A stretch of DNA of 14,715 nucleotides from Bacteroidota bacterium (lineage in GTDB: Bacteria; Bacteroidota; Bacteroidia; Chitinophagales; Chitinophagaceae). The stretch covers positions 1 through 14,715 of the forward strand of contig JAGWPI010000173.1 in the NCBI GenBank assembly GCA_028877005.1, given 5' to 3'. The notes under the pieces are model-generated. The model was not told the origin of the DNA, did no database searches, and saw only the letters and a program-made list of their open reading frames with translations. Made by a program: the position numbers and the translations under genes. Shown here piece by piece: positions 6,455 to 14,105 of the stretch. The stretch's first letter is position 1. Every line of letters starts with the position of its first letter.

Positions 6455-7504
6455 ATGAAATTATCTCAATTTAGATTTGATTTACCCTTAAATCTCATTG
6501 CACAAAACCCCACCAAAAGAAGAGAAGACAGCAGAATGATGGTTGTTGACCGAAAAACCGGCAACATGGAAAACAAACATTTTCGGGATATTCTTGAATA
6601 TTTCGATGACAAAGATGTATTTGTAGTAAACAACACCAAAGTTTTTCCAGCCAGAATGTATGGCAGAAAAGAAAAAACAGGCGCAAAAATTGAAGTATTT
6701 TTATTGAGGGAACTCAATAAACCCAACAGATTATGGGATGTAATAGTAGATCCTGCCCGTAAAATAAGAGTTGGCAACAAACTATATTTTGGCGATAATG
6801 AAGAATTGGTAGCTGAAGTAATTGATAATACAACCAGCCGTGGACGTACTATACGTTTTTTATGGGAAGGAGATGACGCCAGTTTTAAAGAAATGTTAGA
6901 AACATTAGGTGAAACCCCTTTGCCGAAATACATTAAACGAAAACCTGACGAAGAGGATAAAGAACGCTATCAAACAGTATATGCTAAATATGAAGGTGCA
7001 GTTGCAGCTCCTACTGCCGGTTTGCATTTTAGTAAAGAATTAATTAAACGATGCGAAATACAAGGTATTCGGTTTGCAGAAGTAACCCTTCATACAGGTT
7101 TAGGTACTTTCAGACCCATTGAAGTAGAAGATTTGAGTAAACATAAAATGGATGCTGAATACTATCAAATAACGGAGGAGGCCTGTCGTATTGTAAATAC
7201 AGCTAAACAAACCGGCCATCGAATATGCTCTATTGGAACAACAACCATGCGAGCCATGGAAAGTAGTTTTACCGCTCAGAAACTGCTGAAACCTAGTGAA
7301 GGTTGGACCAATCATTTTATACATCCACCTTATGAATTTAGTGTTGCAGACAGTTTGGTAACTAATTTCCATTTGCCTAAAACAAGTTTATTAATAATGA
7401 CTTGTGCTTTTGCTGGCTATGATTTAACCATGGAGGCTTACAAAAAAGCCATAAAAGATAAATACCGCTTTTTCAGTTATGGCGATGCCTTATTAATCAT
7501 TTAA
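6455..7504 (+). CDS. queA: S-adenosylmethionine:tRNA ribosyltransferase-isomerase (QueA)
   Basis: QueA transfers and isomerises the ribosyl part of S-adenosylmethionine onto preQ1 at position 34 of tRNAs with GUN anticodons, giving epoxyqueuosine, the penultimate step of queuosine synthesis. The 349-residue product has the normal family length and pattern. The N-terminus is [12 protein letters not shown], with [13 protein letters not shown] (58-70). The core signatures are [12 protein letters not shown] (181-192) and [11 protein letters not shown] (211-221). Further on are [12 protein letters not shown] (259-270), [10 protein letters not shown] (304-313) and the C-terminal YRFFSYGDA (337-345). 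The ATG at 6455 is the natural start, with [11 protein letters not shown] as in relatives. The gene stands alone between its own promoter with a structured leader and a bidirectional terminator. No other queuosine gene is in the window. Confidence 0.97.
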   Translation: MKLSQFRFDLPLNLIAQNPTKRREDSRMMVVDRKTGNMENKHFRDILEYFDDKDVFVVNNTKVFPARMYGRKEKTGAKIEVFLLRELNKPNRLWDVIVDPARKIRVGNKLYFGDNEELVAEVIDNTTSRGRTIRFLWEGDDASFKEMLETLGETPLPKYIKRKPDEEDKERYQTVYAKYEGAVAAPTAGLHFSKELIKRCEIQGIRFAEVTLHTGLGTFRPIEVEDLSKHKMDAEYYQITEEACRIVNTAKQTGHRICSIGTTTMRAMESSFTAQKLLKPSEGWTNHFIHPPYEFSVADSLVTNFHLPKTSLLIMTCAFAGYDLTMEAYKKAIKDKYRFFSYGDALLII

Positions 7505-7521
7505 TGATAGCTGAAGATAAT

Positions 7522-7558
7522 AAAAAAAGACTGCAAATATAAAATTGCAGTCTTTTTT
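7522..7558. terminator. Bidirectional terminator between queA and the aspartokinase gene
   Basis: GACTGCAA (7529-7536) and TTGCAGTC (7545-7552) pair perfectly around an 8-nt loop. The stem is flanked by seven A on the left and six T on the right, so it can end transcription on both strands. The stop codons of the two convergent genes lie within about 20-30 nt of it. Confidence 0.9.
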
Positions 7559-7579
7559 ATTGCTTATTTCACATATAAA

Positions 7580-8902
7580 TTATTCTAACCCAAATAAACC
7601 TTTGTTTAATAATTGCAGTGTTTCCTTTTTATAAGAAGAAGGAACCAGTAACGAAATGTTATGGGGGCTTCCACCATAGCTTACCATTCTTACCGGAATT
7701 TGATGAATTGCATCAAATAATTTCTTTAATACCTCTTTTGTTTCTGCTATTTGATTGCCTACAATAGAAATAATCGTTTGTTCTTTATCAATTTCAACAA
7801 CGCCAAAAGGCTCTAATTCTCTTATAATTTCATGCAAAAAAGTAGGCTGATCAATAGTAACAGAAACAGCAACCTCAGAAGTAGTAATCATATCTATAGA
7901 AGTTTTATATTTTTCAAAAACTTCAAAAACTTTACGTAAAAAACCATAAGCTAAAAGCATTCTACTACTCCTTATTTTAATGGCAATGATACCATCTTTT
8001 GCAGCTATAGCTTTTACACCCACACTACCAGCTTCATGCATAATAGTGGTTCCTTTAGCAGAAGGCTCCATGGTATTAAGCAATTTAACAGGAACATTTT
8101 GTTGTTGTGCCGGCCAAATACAGGTGGGGTGAAGAATTTTTGCGCCAAAATAAGCTAACTCTGCTGCCTCGTCAAAACTTAACTGATCAATAGCAATAGT
8201 TTTATTGACCACTCTAGGATCATTATTGTGCATGCCATCAATATCAGTCCATATTTCACAAACACTGGCATTTACAGCTGCAGCTATTAATGAAGCTGTA
8301 TAATCACTTCCACCTCGTTTCAAATTATCTACTTCACCACGCGCATTTTTACAAATATACCCTTGTGTAATAAATAATTTTTGGTTAGCATGTTGCTGTA
8401 ATAATGCAGTTAATTTTGATTTAATGGTGGCTAGGTTAGGTTCTTCATTGGCATCAATACGCATAAAATCCAATGCCGGTAATAATATATGATCAGTACC
8501 TTGTTCTTCTAAATAAATAGAAAATAAACGGGTACTCATTAATTCACCTTGTGCTAATATATCTTTATTCAATGCATCGCTAAATGAAATACGAGTAATA
8601 ATATTTAAAAATTCAAAATGTTCGGCTACTACATTTTTTGCTTTTTCTAAAAAGTCGTGTTGTTTTAACAGCGAAGCAATAAATTTTTGATAATGCTGTT
8701 CCAAATTTTGGATACTGGTGCGGGCTTCTTCTTTATTGCCATTGGCCAAATAACTACTTATTTCAACTAAAGCGTTAGTGGTTCCACTTAACGCACTCAG
8801 CACAGTAATTACCGGTTCATTACCTTGAGAAATTAATTGTGCTACCTGATGCATTCTTTCCGGCTTTCCTACACTTGTGCCGCCAAATTTCATTACCTTC
8901 AT
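7580..8902 (-). CDS. lysC: Aspartokinase (monofunctional, with C-terminal ACT domains)
   Basis: Aspartate kinase phosphorylates L-aspartate with ATP, the first step toward lysine, threonine, methionine and diaminopimelate. The 440-residue product starts MKVMKFGGTSVGKPE, with the kinase signature KFGGTS at 5-10. It continues with FITQGYICKN (177-186), the nucleotide-binding region LKRGGSDYTAS (194-204) and WTDIDGMHNNDPRVV (218-232). Two ACT-type regulatory domains follow, roughly residues 300-370 and 375-440. The second includes VRMVSYGGSPHNISLLV, so feedback control by an end-product amino acid is likely. There is no homoserine dehydrogenase domain. The first of two nearby ATGs (8902 and 8893) is chosen; both precede the KFGG motif. 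A TACTTTTG -7-like box lies about 80 nt upstream. The gene symbol is by function; which amino acid inhibits it cannot be read from the sequence. Confidence 0.92.
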   Translation of the reverse strand: MKVMKFGGTSVGKPERMHQVAQLISQGNEPVITVLSALSGTTNALVEISSYLANGNKEEARTSIQNLEQHYQKFIASLLKQHDFLEKAKNVVAEHFEFLNIITRISFSDALNKDILAQGELMSTRLFSIYLEEQGTDHILLPALDFMRIDANEEPNLATIKSKLTALLQQHANQKLFITQGYICKNARGEVDNLKRGGSDYTASLIAAAVNASVCEIWTDIDGMHNNDPRVVNKTIAIDQLSFDEAAELAYFGAKILHPTCIWPAQQQNVPVKLLNTMEPSAKGTTIMHEAGSVGVKAIAAKDGIIAIKIRSSRMLLAYGFLRKVFEVFEKYKTSIDMITTSEVAVSVTIDQPTFLHEIIRELEPFGVVEIDKEQTIISIVGNQIAETKEVLKKLFDAIHQIPVRMVSYGGSPHNISLLVPSSYKKETLQLLNKGLFGLE

Positions 8903-8983
8903 ATTATATGGTTGATAGGTTTAATTGAATAAAAAATGAATAATTTGAACTTCTGCTTTCAAAACTTTTAATTAAATTGTTTG

Positions 8984-8991
8984 CAAAAGTA
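8984..8991 (-). promoter_or_regulatory. Candidate -7 box for the aspartokinase gene
   Basis: The minus strand reads TACTTTTG, followed by C, an exact match to TAnnTTTG. It would give a leader of about 75-80 nt before the ATG at 8902. No TTTG is found at the usual -33 spacing, so support is partial. Confidence 0.4.
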
Positions 8992-9024
8992 ATGGCCATA
9001 CATGATATATAACCATCCTTTTTA

Positions 9025-9044
9025 AATAACAAACGTTCGTAATT
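9025..9044. promoter_or_regulatory. Imperfect palindrome upstream of the DoxX-like gene (possible operator)
   Basis: The core ACAAACGTTCGT (9029-9040) is an inverted repeat with one mismatched pair, centred between 9034 and 9035. Pairing continues to 9025-9044 with one more mismatch. It ends about 25 nt before the DoxX-like ATG. The core resembles AACG/CGTT-type palindromes bound by TetR-family repressors, but no such regulator is in the window. Confidence 0.3.
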
Positions 9045-9068
9045 ATTTAAACAAATTCAAAAAAATGA

Positions 9069-9443
9069 ATGAGTAACTATTTTCCCAATTTATCACTTTG
9101 GTTAATGATTTTATTATATATAATTGCTGGTATCAATCACTTCATTCAACCACGAATTTATATAAAAGTAATGCCACCTTACTTTCCGGTAAAAGGTTTA
9201 CTAAATATTGCCGCGGGTATTGCAGAAATTACTTTAGGAGTCGGCTTATATTTTGAAGAAACGCGTTTTTGGGCAGCCTGGCTAATTATGGCCATGTTGG
9301 CAAGTTTTTTTCCGGTACATATTTACATGCAACATTTAGCTCCGTTTAAAATAGGAAAAATAACAATTACTAAACCATTAGCATTAATAAGAACGCTGCT
9401 TCAGTTTGTGCTTATTTATTGGGCATATACATTTACACGCTAA
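9069..9443 (+). CDS. DoxX-like small integral membrane protein
   Basis: This 124-residue protein has four hydrophobic segments, about residues 7-21, 40-60, 65-83 and 100-121. The features GINHFIQPRIYIKVMPPYFP near the first helix and FFPVHIYMQH between helices three and four are typical of DoxX/MauE-like membrane proteins found singly in many bacteria. The molecular role of this subgroup is not established; some DoxX relatives take part in redox or thiol processes. The chosen ATG at 9069 is out of frame with another ATG four bases upstream, which reads only three codons. The gene ends one base before the stop of the convergent chitinase-like gene. A palindrome that may be an operator lies just upstream. 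Confidence 0.75.
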   Translation: MSNYFPNLSLWLMILLYIIAGINHFIQPRIYIKVMPPYFPVKGLLNIAAGIAEITLGVGLYFEETRFWAAWLIMAMLASFFPVHIYMQHLAPFKIGKITITKPLALIRTLLQFVLIYWAYTFTR

Positions 9444-9444
9444 C

Positions 9445-10362
9445 CTACAAAACGCTATTAAAAGGCTTTTGATTGGCACAACTAATATAAGAACCGGGGG
9501 TAACATTAAAATATTTACAAAAATATTTATAATATCCTATGCGACTATACTTTTCTTCGGCTTGATTATTCCCACACTCTATACCCCCATTAATTATATT
9601 AATAACTGCACCGAAACCGGGTAAAATATTTCTGAGACTATCATAATGATTGGGTTGCCAATACCCGGACATAACTGCATGACAAGAAGGTTTAGGTTTT
9701 TGTGGATACATCCAAAACCAGAGTGCCGAAGCAAATGCAACCATACCATTTTGAGATACAATATTTGGGTGGTCCAGTAAACTATCTTTATTACCGAACA
9801 AAAAGGCACTAAATTGCCCATAATTAACATTCCAACTAAGCTGCAGTGGCCCACGACCATGATAAGATTGCCCATATACAGGCATCCAATCTTTTTTTGT
9901 AGTATCTGAATATTGTGCGCAACCACTTTCGCAACCTTTTTCCTCTACAAAGTATAACCCCCATTTAAAATAACCATCCGGTGCTTTGGGCCAACCCCCG
10001 CCGGTTTCAAACGCCATATTGGCTAAAAAAGCTGCCAACTCACGTTTCTGTAGGGTTGTATTTTTTGCCACTAAAAATTCTGGAAAAAATTTTAAGGCAT
10101 CCAAAAAATTAGCAAATGAATAAATATCTACACTACTTGCTTTATTTTTTGAAGTTTTATTTCCATTTCGATGCGGAAATAAATCGTCCCACTTTTTTTG
10201 ATTCAAATAAAGCAATACCCTTTTTTGCGCAACAATGCTACTATCAATTTCATAATGACAAGCATATTTTATAATAGGTGTATCAGGAATAAAAGATTGC
10301 AAAAAAAATACTGTAAATAACAGAAGCAACAGTGTAACAGGTTTTAATAAAAGTATCTTCAT
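9445..10362 (-). CDS. Exported GH19 chitinase-like glycoside hydrolase
   Basis: This 305-residue protein has an N-terminal hydrophobic signal (about 5-22), so it should be exported. The rest matches glycoside hydrolase family 19, which cleaves chitin or related N-acetylglucosamine polymers with a lysozyme-like fold. Seen: AAFLANMAFETGGGWP with the expected catalytic acid E119, then GYFKWGLYFVEEKGC with E140/E141 as candidate second acidic residue. Further on are YHGRGPLQLSWNVNYGQF (about 167-184), the family's Asn-Tyr-Gly signature, and INIINGGIECG (254-264). The residue before E119 is Phe, whereas most GH19 enzymes I recall have His (HETTGGW, HESGG). Several cysteines suggest disulfides. There is no carbohydrate-binding or sorting domain. 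The enzyme could act on chitin or on peptidoglycan. It lies 74 nt downstream of the Ldh2-type gene on the same strand with no terminator visible between them. Confidence 0.87.
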   Translation of the reverse strand: MKILLLKPVTLLLLLFTVFFLQSFIPDTPIIKYACHYEIDSSIVAQKRVLLYLNQKKWDDLFPHRNGNKTSKNKASSVDIYSFANFLDALKFFPEFLVAKNTTLQKRELAAFLANMAFETGGGWPKAPDGYFKWGLYFVEEKGCESGCAQYSDTTKKDWMPVYGQSYHGRGPLQLSWNVNYGQFSAFLFGNKDSLLDHPNIVSQNGMVAFASALWFWMYPQKPKPSCHAVMSGYWQPNHYDSLRNILPGFGAVINIINGGIECGNNQAEEKYSRIGYYKYFCKYFNVTPGSYISCANQKPFNSVL

Positions 10363-10436
10363 ATTGCACTATTATTTATATTAAATCCAATATTATTATC
10401 AATGAACGGATATAATTTCAAAATAAATATTCATTT

Positions 10437-11510
10437 TTATAATTCAGCTAGTCCGAATTTTATTGCAATACTGTTTAAATCGTTCATAACAGGCGCTAAT
10501 AATGGAATACCATCCTTCATTCGTAAAGCTTCTATATCTCGTTCAGGATCGCCTGGTATTAAAACTTTCTGTTGGTTATCAATGGGCTTAGCTGCTCTGA
10601 AACGTTCAATCCAATTATCCATATGCGCTTTAAATTCATCAGCAGGCCTAAAAGCATCTATACGCATTGCACCAAAAAAATGTCCTAATCCCTTTCCGGG
10701 CATATTTTGCGGCATAGGTACATAAGCAGGAAAAGGCGGTACCCAAGGGCCATAGGCAGCCCCACTTAAAACAGCAGAAAAAATATCTACTATACTACCC
10801 AAGGCATAGCCTTTGTGGCTACCATGTTCCCGATCACTACCTAGGGGTAACATTGAACCGCCTTTTTTCAAAATAGCAGCATCTGTTGTAGGTATGCCTT
10901 CATTGTTTTGTACCCATCCTAATGGTGCCTCTTCATTTTTGCGTTGTAGAATTTCTAATTTTCCATTTGAGGCAGTGGTGGTGGCGAAATCAGCCACAAA
11001 AGGAGGTTGTTTTCCGGCAGGTATGGCAACAGCTATAGGATTGGTTCCCAACATTTTTTCAATTGAAAAAGTGGGTGCCACTAAGGCACTAGCATTTGTC
11101 ATAGCAATGCCAATCATATCATAATCCAATGCCATCATAGCATGATAGCCTGCTATACCAAAATGATTGCTATTTTTTACACTTACCCAACCGGTGCCAC
11201 ATTGTTGTGCTTTTTGAATAGCCACTTGCATAGCAAAAGGTGATACAACTAAACCCAATCCCGCATCACCATCTATAACAGCGGTAGATGGTGTTTCATG
11301 TACAATTTTTAAAGAAGGTTGGGTATTAATTCGCCCGGCCTCCCATAAACGCACATAACCACTTAATCGTGCTACCCCATGACTATCTATGCCTCTAATA
11401 TCAGCTGAAAGCAACACAGTGGTGGCTAATTGGGCATCTTTTTGCGAACAACCCATTTTTATAAATACATTTTTAGTAAATTGAAAAAGCGTAGAATAAG
11501 AATATAGCAT
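10437..11510 (-). CDS. Malate/L-lactate dehydrogenase, Ldh2 family
   Basis: This protein of the Ldh2/MDH2 oxidoreductase family comprises NAD(P)-dependent 2-hydroxyacid dehydrogenases, unrelated to classical Rossmann-type malate dehydrogenase. Members use malate, lactate, ureidoglycolate, sulfolactate or similar acids. Seen: the N-terminal FTKNVFIKMGCSQKDA, the active-site motif IDSHGVARLSGY with H44, and VKNSNHFGIAGYHAM with H116. Further on are LGTNPIAVAIP (154-164), VADFATTTASNGK, and a C-terminal HGSHKGYALGSIVDIFSAVLSGA. The frame is open back to an ATG at 11561, which would add 17 residues. I chose the ATG at 11510 because relatives begin only a few residues before the FT..VF segment and this gives a normal 357 residues. 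The exact substrate cannot be read from the sequence. It follows ssb on the same strand but is separated from it by a terminator. Confidence 0.88.
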   Translation of the reverse strand: MLYSYSTLFQFTKNVFIKMGCSQKDAQLATTVLLSADIRGIDSHGVARLSGYVRLWEAGRINTQPSLKIVHETPSTAVIDGDAGLGLVVSPFAMQVAIQKAQQCGTGWVSVKNSNHFGIAGYHAMMALDYDMIGIAMTNASALVAPTFSIEKMLGTNPIAVAIPAGKQPPFVADFATTTASNGKLEILQRKNEEAPLGWVQNNEGIPTTDAAILKKGGSMLPLGSDREHGSHKGYALGSIVDIFSAVLSGAAYGPWVPPFPAYVPMPQNMPGKGLGHFFGAMRIDAFRPADEFKAHMDNWIERFRAAKPIDNQQKVLIPGDPERDIEALRMKDGIPLLAPVMNDLNSIAIKFGLAEL

Positions 11511-11650
11511 ACTATTGGGGTTGGTTAAAAACTGCAATTTATTGAAACCAAATGTCATCATTGAATCTGAACATGTTAATATGTTGTATAAAATATACTA
11601 ATCAAACATTGTCTACAAAATTCAATGTCGCTTAAAGGTAAATTAATAAC

Positions 11651-11669
11651 TATGTAAATGGCTTACATA
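11651..11669. promoter_or_regulatory. Perfect 7-bp inverted repeat upstream of the Ldh2-type gene
   Basis: TATGTAA (11651-11657) and TTACATA (11663-11669) are exact inverted arms with a 5-nt spacer, a classic 19-bp operator layout. It lies between the ssb terminator and the dehydrogenase gene, about 140 nt upstream of the chosen start, so a regulator of that gene may bind here. No -7 box of the expected form was found close by. Confidence 0.35.
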
Positions 11670-11690
11670 AATAATGGTTAAAACTTTTTG

Positions 11691-11728
11691 AAAAAAAAGA
11701 GGCTTCTCAAAATTGTTGAGAGAGCCTC
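11691..11728 (-). terminator. Rho-independent terminator of ssb
   Basis: GAGGCTTCTCAA (11699-11710) pairs with TTGAGAGAGCCTC (11716-11728) with one bulged base and a short loop. The minus strand then continues with eight T (plus-strand A run 11691-11698). It lies just after the ssb stop codon at 11754. Confidence 0.88.
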
Positions 11729-11753
11729 CTATATTAAAAAATTAAATGTAATA

Positions 11754-12191
11754 TTAAAATGGTAAATCATCTGAAGTTTCAGGAATATCAGAGGTTTGTT
11801 CAACCGTTGCACTTCCTGATTGATAATTGTTTCCTGCTGCGGTGTTACCAATACTATTACTACTCATATTATCTTGACGACTGCCTAAAAGTTGAACATT
11901 AGCAATACGTAAAGATAAAGAAGCACCCTGCTTACCATCTTGTGTAGTATAAGTTCTTACATCTGGCTGTCCTTCAACATAAACCTGAGTTCCTTTTTTT
12001 AAATATGGGGCAATGGCAGTTCTGTCTGTCCAATAAGCACATTCTACCCAAGTGGTGCGTTCTTTTTGTGCGCCTTGTGCATCTTTATAACGTTCTGTAT
12101 GCGCTATTGAAAAATTAATAACTTTCCGACCATTTACATCGTTAACAATGGCATCTTTTCCAAGATTTCCAATTACCTGTAGTTTAATCAT
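11754..12191 (-). CDS. ssb: Single-stranded DNA-binding protein
   Basis: SSB coats single-stranded DNA during replication, repair and recombination and recruits partner enzymes through its C-terminal tip. The 145-residue product has an OB-fold over about residues 1-105: MIKLQVIGNLGKDA, VINFSIAHTERY, TTWVECAYWTDRTAIAPYLKKGTQVYVEGQPDVRTY, and LSLRIANVQLLG. A Ser/Asn/Gly-rich flexible linker follows, and the tip is the acidic SDDLPF, with DDLPF at 141-145 equivalent to DDIPF in E. coli. The length is normal for a Bacteroidota SSB. The ATG at 12191 begins directly at the OB fold. The gene has its own strong terminator and is preceded by a long gene-free region. No replication or primosome gene is adjacent, so it may be the general SSB or one of several paralogues. 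Confidence 0.95.
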   Translation of the reverse strand: MIKLQVIGNLGKDAIVNDVNGRKVINFSIAHTERYKDAQGAQKERTTWVECAYWTDRTAIAPYLKKGTQVYVEGQPDVRTYTTQDGKQGASLSLRIANVQLLGSRQDNMSSNSIGNTAAGNNYQSGSATVEQTSDIPETSDDLPF

Positions 12192-12950
12192 ATCTCTAAA
12201 TTTTGGGCGTAAAATAAAATATATGCATAAAATGGAAAATTAGGAAAAAAAACAAAGCTAAAAAAGTTCTTTTAAAAAAATTTTTGCTTCTTCTAAAAGC
12301 ATAAATATCAATAAGAAAGCATGGTTTATTTTAAAATTAATTGGATGATTTTTATTTTTAAAAAACAGCCATATATCAATTATACTAGTGTTTACAAAAA
12401 TTCAATAAAAAAATCGGATTATTTTCATAATATAAATAAATAATTTATATAACAAAAGAATCAATGTTCATAACATTATTAAAATTATTACATAAAACTA
12501 GCAATTAACTTTAGATGTAAGTGTGTAAGGATGAGATAAAAACTTGATTTAACTTTAGTAATAAAGTGATTACAGAAATTTAGCAATGGGATAGATTTTT
12601 GCGTGTATATTTTAATTAAAGCATTAGTATTTTGCACTTTATTTCCGATTTTTTGTAAAAAAGATATTGATTTAAAACATTGTATTAGTGAATTATAATT
12701 GAACACATTTAGAGCTAATTTTAGCTAGAAATAATTTACAGTTATCCTAATTTATATAATGAAAGAACTAAAAAGTAAAAGGTAACACCACTAAATTTTA
12801 ATAATGAATAAAAAAATTTGTAAAGCAAAAAAAAGTTTTATTTCCTACTCAATTTCAAACAAAAAATGAGAAAATAGCCATTTACAAATACTTTAATTGA
12901 AAAAATTCCGCTCATAGCAAATATCCAAAGTCATGAAATAGAATAAAACC
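12192..12950. other. Long A+T-rich gene-free region between ssb and mnmA
   Basis: These roughly 760 nt are extremely A+T-rich and contain no gene I can support. The only sizeable frame (12488-12706, minus, 72 codons) lacks a recognisable family, has low-complexity composition and is probably chance. No tRNA, GC-rich hairpin or repeat array is visible. A short palindrome, AGCTAA (12713-12718) with TTAGCT (12721-12726), is the only local symmetry I noted. The region must hold the ssb promoter at its left end and the mnmA promoter at its right end. Confidence 0.6.
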
Positions 12951-12962
12951 ATTTGCAAAATG

Positions 12963-12970
12963 TATCTTTG
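12963..12970 (+). promoter_or_regulatory. -7 promoter box of mnmA
   Basis: TATCTTTG, followed by C, matches the Bacteroidota -7 box TAnnTTTG exactly and lies 22 nt upstream of the mnmA ATG at 12993. Transcription would begin around 12974-12978, giving a very short leader. The -33 region is A-rich without a clear TTTG. The box overlaps an upstream in-frame ATG at 12960, which therefore should not be the start. Confidence 0.55.
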
Positions 12971-12992
12971 CACGTTAAAATTTTTAAGAATT

Positions 12993-14096
12993 ATGAGCAG
13001 AAATGGAAAGGTATTGGTGGCAATGAGTGGCGGGGTAGATAGTACTGTTACTGCTTTAATGCTGCATGAACAAGGCTATGAGGTAGTTGGTATTACCATG
13101 AAAACCTGGGATTATGCCAGCAGCGGCAGCAGTAGCAAAGAAACAGGCTGCTGTAATTTAGATTCTTTTAACGATGCCCGACAAGCGGCAGTTCAACATG
13201 GATTTCCACATTTTATCTTAGATATTAGGGATGAATTTGGCAATTTTGTAGTAGAAAACTTTGTAGAAGAATATATTGCAGGTCGAACACCTAACCCCTG
13301 TGTAATGTGTAATACCCACATTAAGTGGCGTGCTTTACTAAAACGTGCCAATGCATTAAACTGCGATTATATAGCCACCGGGCATTATGCATCGGTATAT
13401 CAACACACCAATCAACGATATGTTATTAGCAAAGGAAAAGATGACACTAAAGACCAAAGCTATGTTCTTTGGGGTTTACAGCAAGATTTGTTAAGTAGAA
13501 CCCTATTACCTTTAGGTAATTACCATAAAACTGAAATTAGGCAAATGGCACATGATTTTGGCTACCCGGAATTAGCCAAAAAAAGTGAAAGCTATGAAAT
13601 ATGCTTTGTACCTGACAATGATTACCGGGGCTTTCTGAAAAACAAAGTTGTTGGTTTAGAAGAACGTGTTAACGGTGGCTGGTTTATAGATAAACACGGA
13701 AAAAAATTAGGACAGCATAAAGGATATCCCTTTTATACTATTGGTCAAAGAAAAGGCTTGGATATAGCATTGGGTAAACCGGCATTTGTTACAGCTATTC
13801 ATCCTGAAACCAATACAGTGGTGCTTGGCGATGAAGTAGATTTAGAGCAAAACAACATGCTTGTAACACGTTTAAATTTCATTAAATATGAAGGAATAAA
13901 CAATGGATTTGAAGTAACTACCAAAATTAGGTATAAAGATAAAGGAACTTTTAGTAGGCTAAATTTACATAATAACAATGTAGAAGTGCAATTTTTTGAG
14001 CATGTAAAAGGTATTGCGCCCGGACAAAGTGCTGTATTTTATGAAGGTAATGATGTGGTTGGCGGAGGCACCATTATGAGAAGTAATCTTTTATAA
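12993..14096 (+). CDS. mnmA: tRNA-specific 2-thiouridylase MnmA
   Basis: MnmA activates U34 of tRNA Lys, Glu and Gln with ATP and installs sulfur to make 2-thiouridine. The 367-residue product begins MSRNGKVLVAMSGGVDS, with the PP-loop SGGVDS at 12-17. It has the catalytic cysteine pair C103 (in NPCVMCN) and C204 (in SYEICFVPDNDY). Also visible are YIATGHYA (127-133), KDDTKDQSYVLWGL (149-162) and a C-terminal beta-barrel region including YTIGQRKGLDIALGKP. The frame is open further up to an ATG at 12960, but that codon overlaps the -7 box, so the ATG at 12993, eight bases after TTAAG, is chosen. It ends 9 nt before the stop codon of the opposing methyltransferase gene, without a visible terminator. 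Confidence 0.95.
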   Translation: MSRNGKVLVAMSGGVDSTVTALMLHEQGYEVVGITMKTWDYASSGSSSKETGCCNLDSFNDARQAAVQHGFPHFILDIRDEFGNFVVENFVEEYIAGRTPNPCVMCNTHIKWRALLKRANALNCDYIATGHYASVYQHTNQRYVISKGKDDTKDQSYVLWGLQQDLLSRTLLPLGNYHKTEIRQMAHDFGYPELAKKSESYEICFVPDNDYRGFLKNKVVGLEERVNGGWFIDKHGKKLGQHKGYPFYTIGQRKGLDIALGKPAFVTAIHPETNTVVLGDEVDLEQNNMLVTRLNFIKYEGINNGFEVTTKIRYKDKGTFSRLNLHNNNVEVQFFEHVKGIAPGQSAVFYEGNDVVGGGTIMRSNLL

Positions 14097-14105
14097 ATAA
14101 CTATT

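Noticed and set aside
6466..6933. 155-codon minus-strand frame inside queA
   Set aside because: Antisense shadow of a strongly supported gene, with no family-like motifs.
9065..9076. Three-codon ATG frame just ahead of the DoxX-like start
   Set aside because: Overlaps the real start out of frame and is too short to judge; common by chance.
9406..9624. 72-codon plus-strand frame overlapping the DoxX-like and GH19 genes
   Set aside because: It lies almost wholly antisense to the well-supported GH19 gene and has no recognisable family.
11511..11561. N-terminal extension of the Ldh2-type dehydrogenase from the ATG at 11561
   Set aside because: Seventeen extra residues without family resemblance; the ATG at 11510 gives the usual start and length.
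12488..12706. 72-codon minus-strand frame between ssb and mnmA
   Set aside because: Low-complexity composition, no recognisable motif, no promoter or start signal; likely chance in very A+T-rich DNA.
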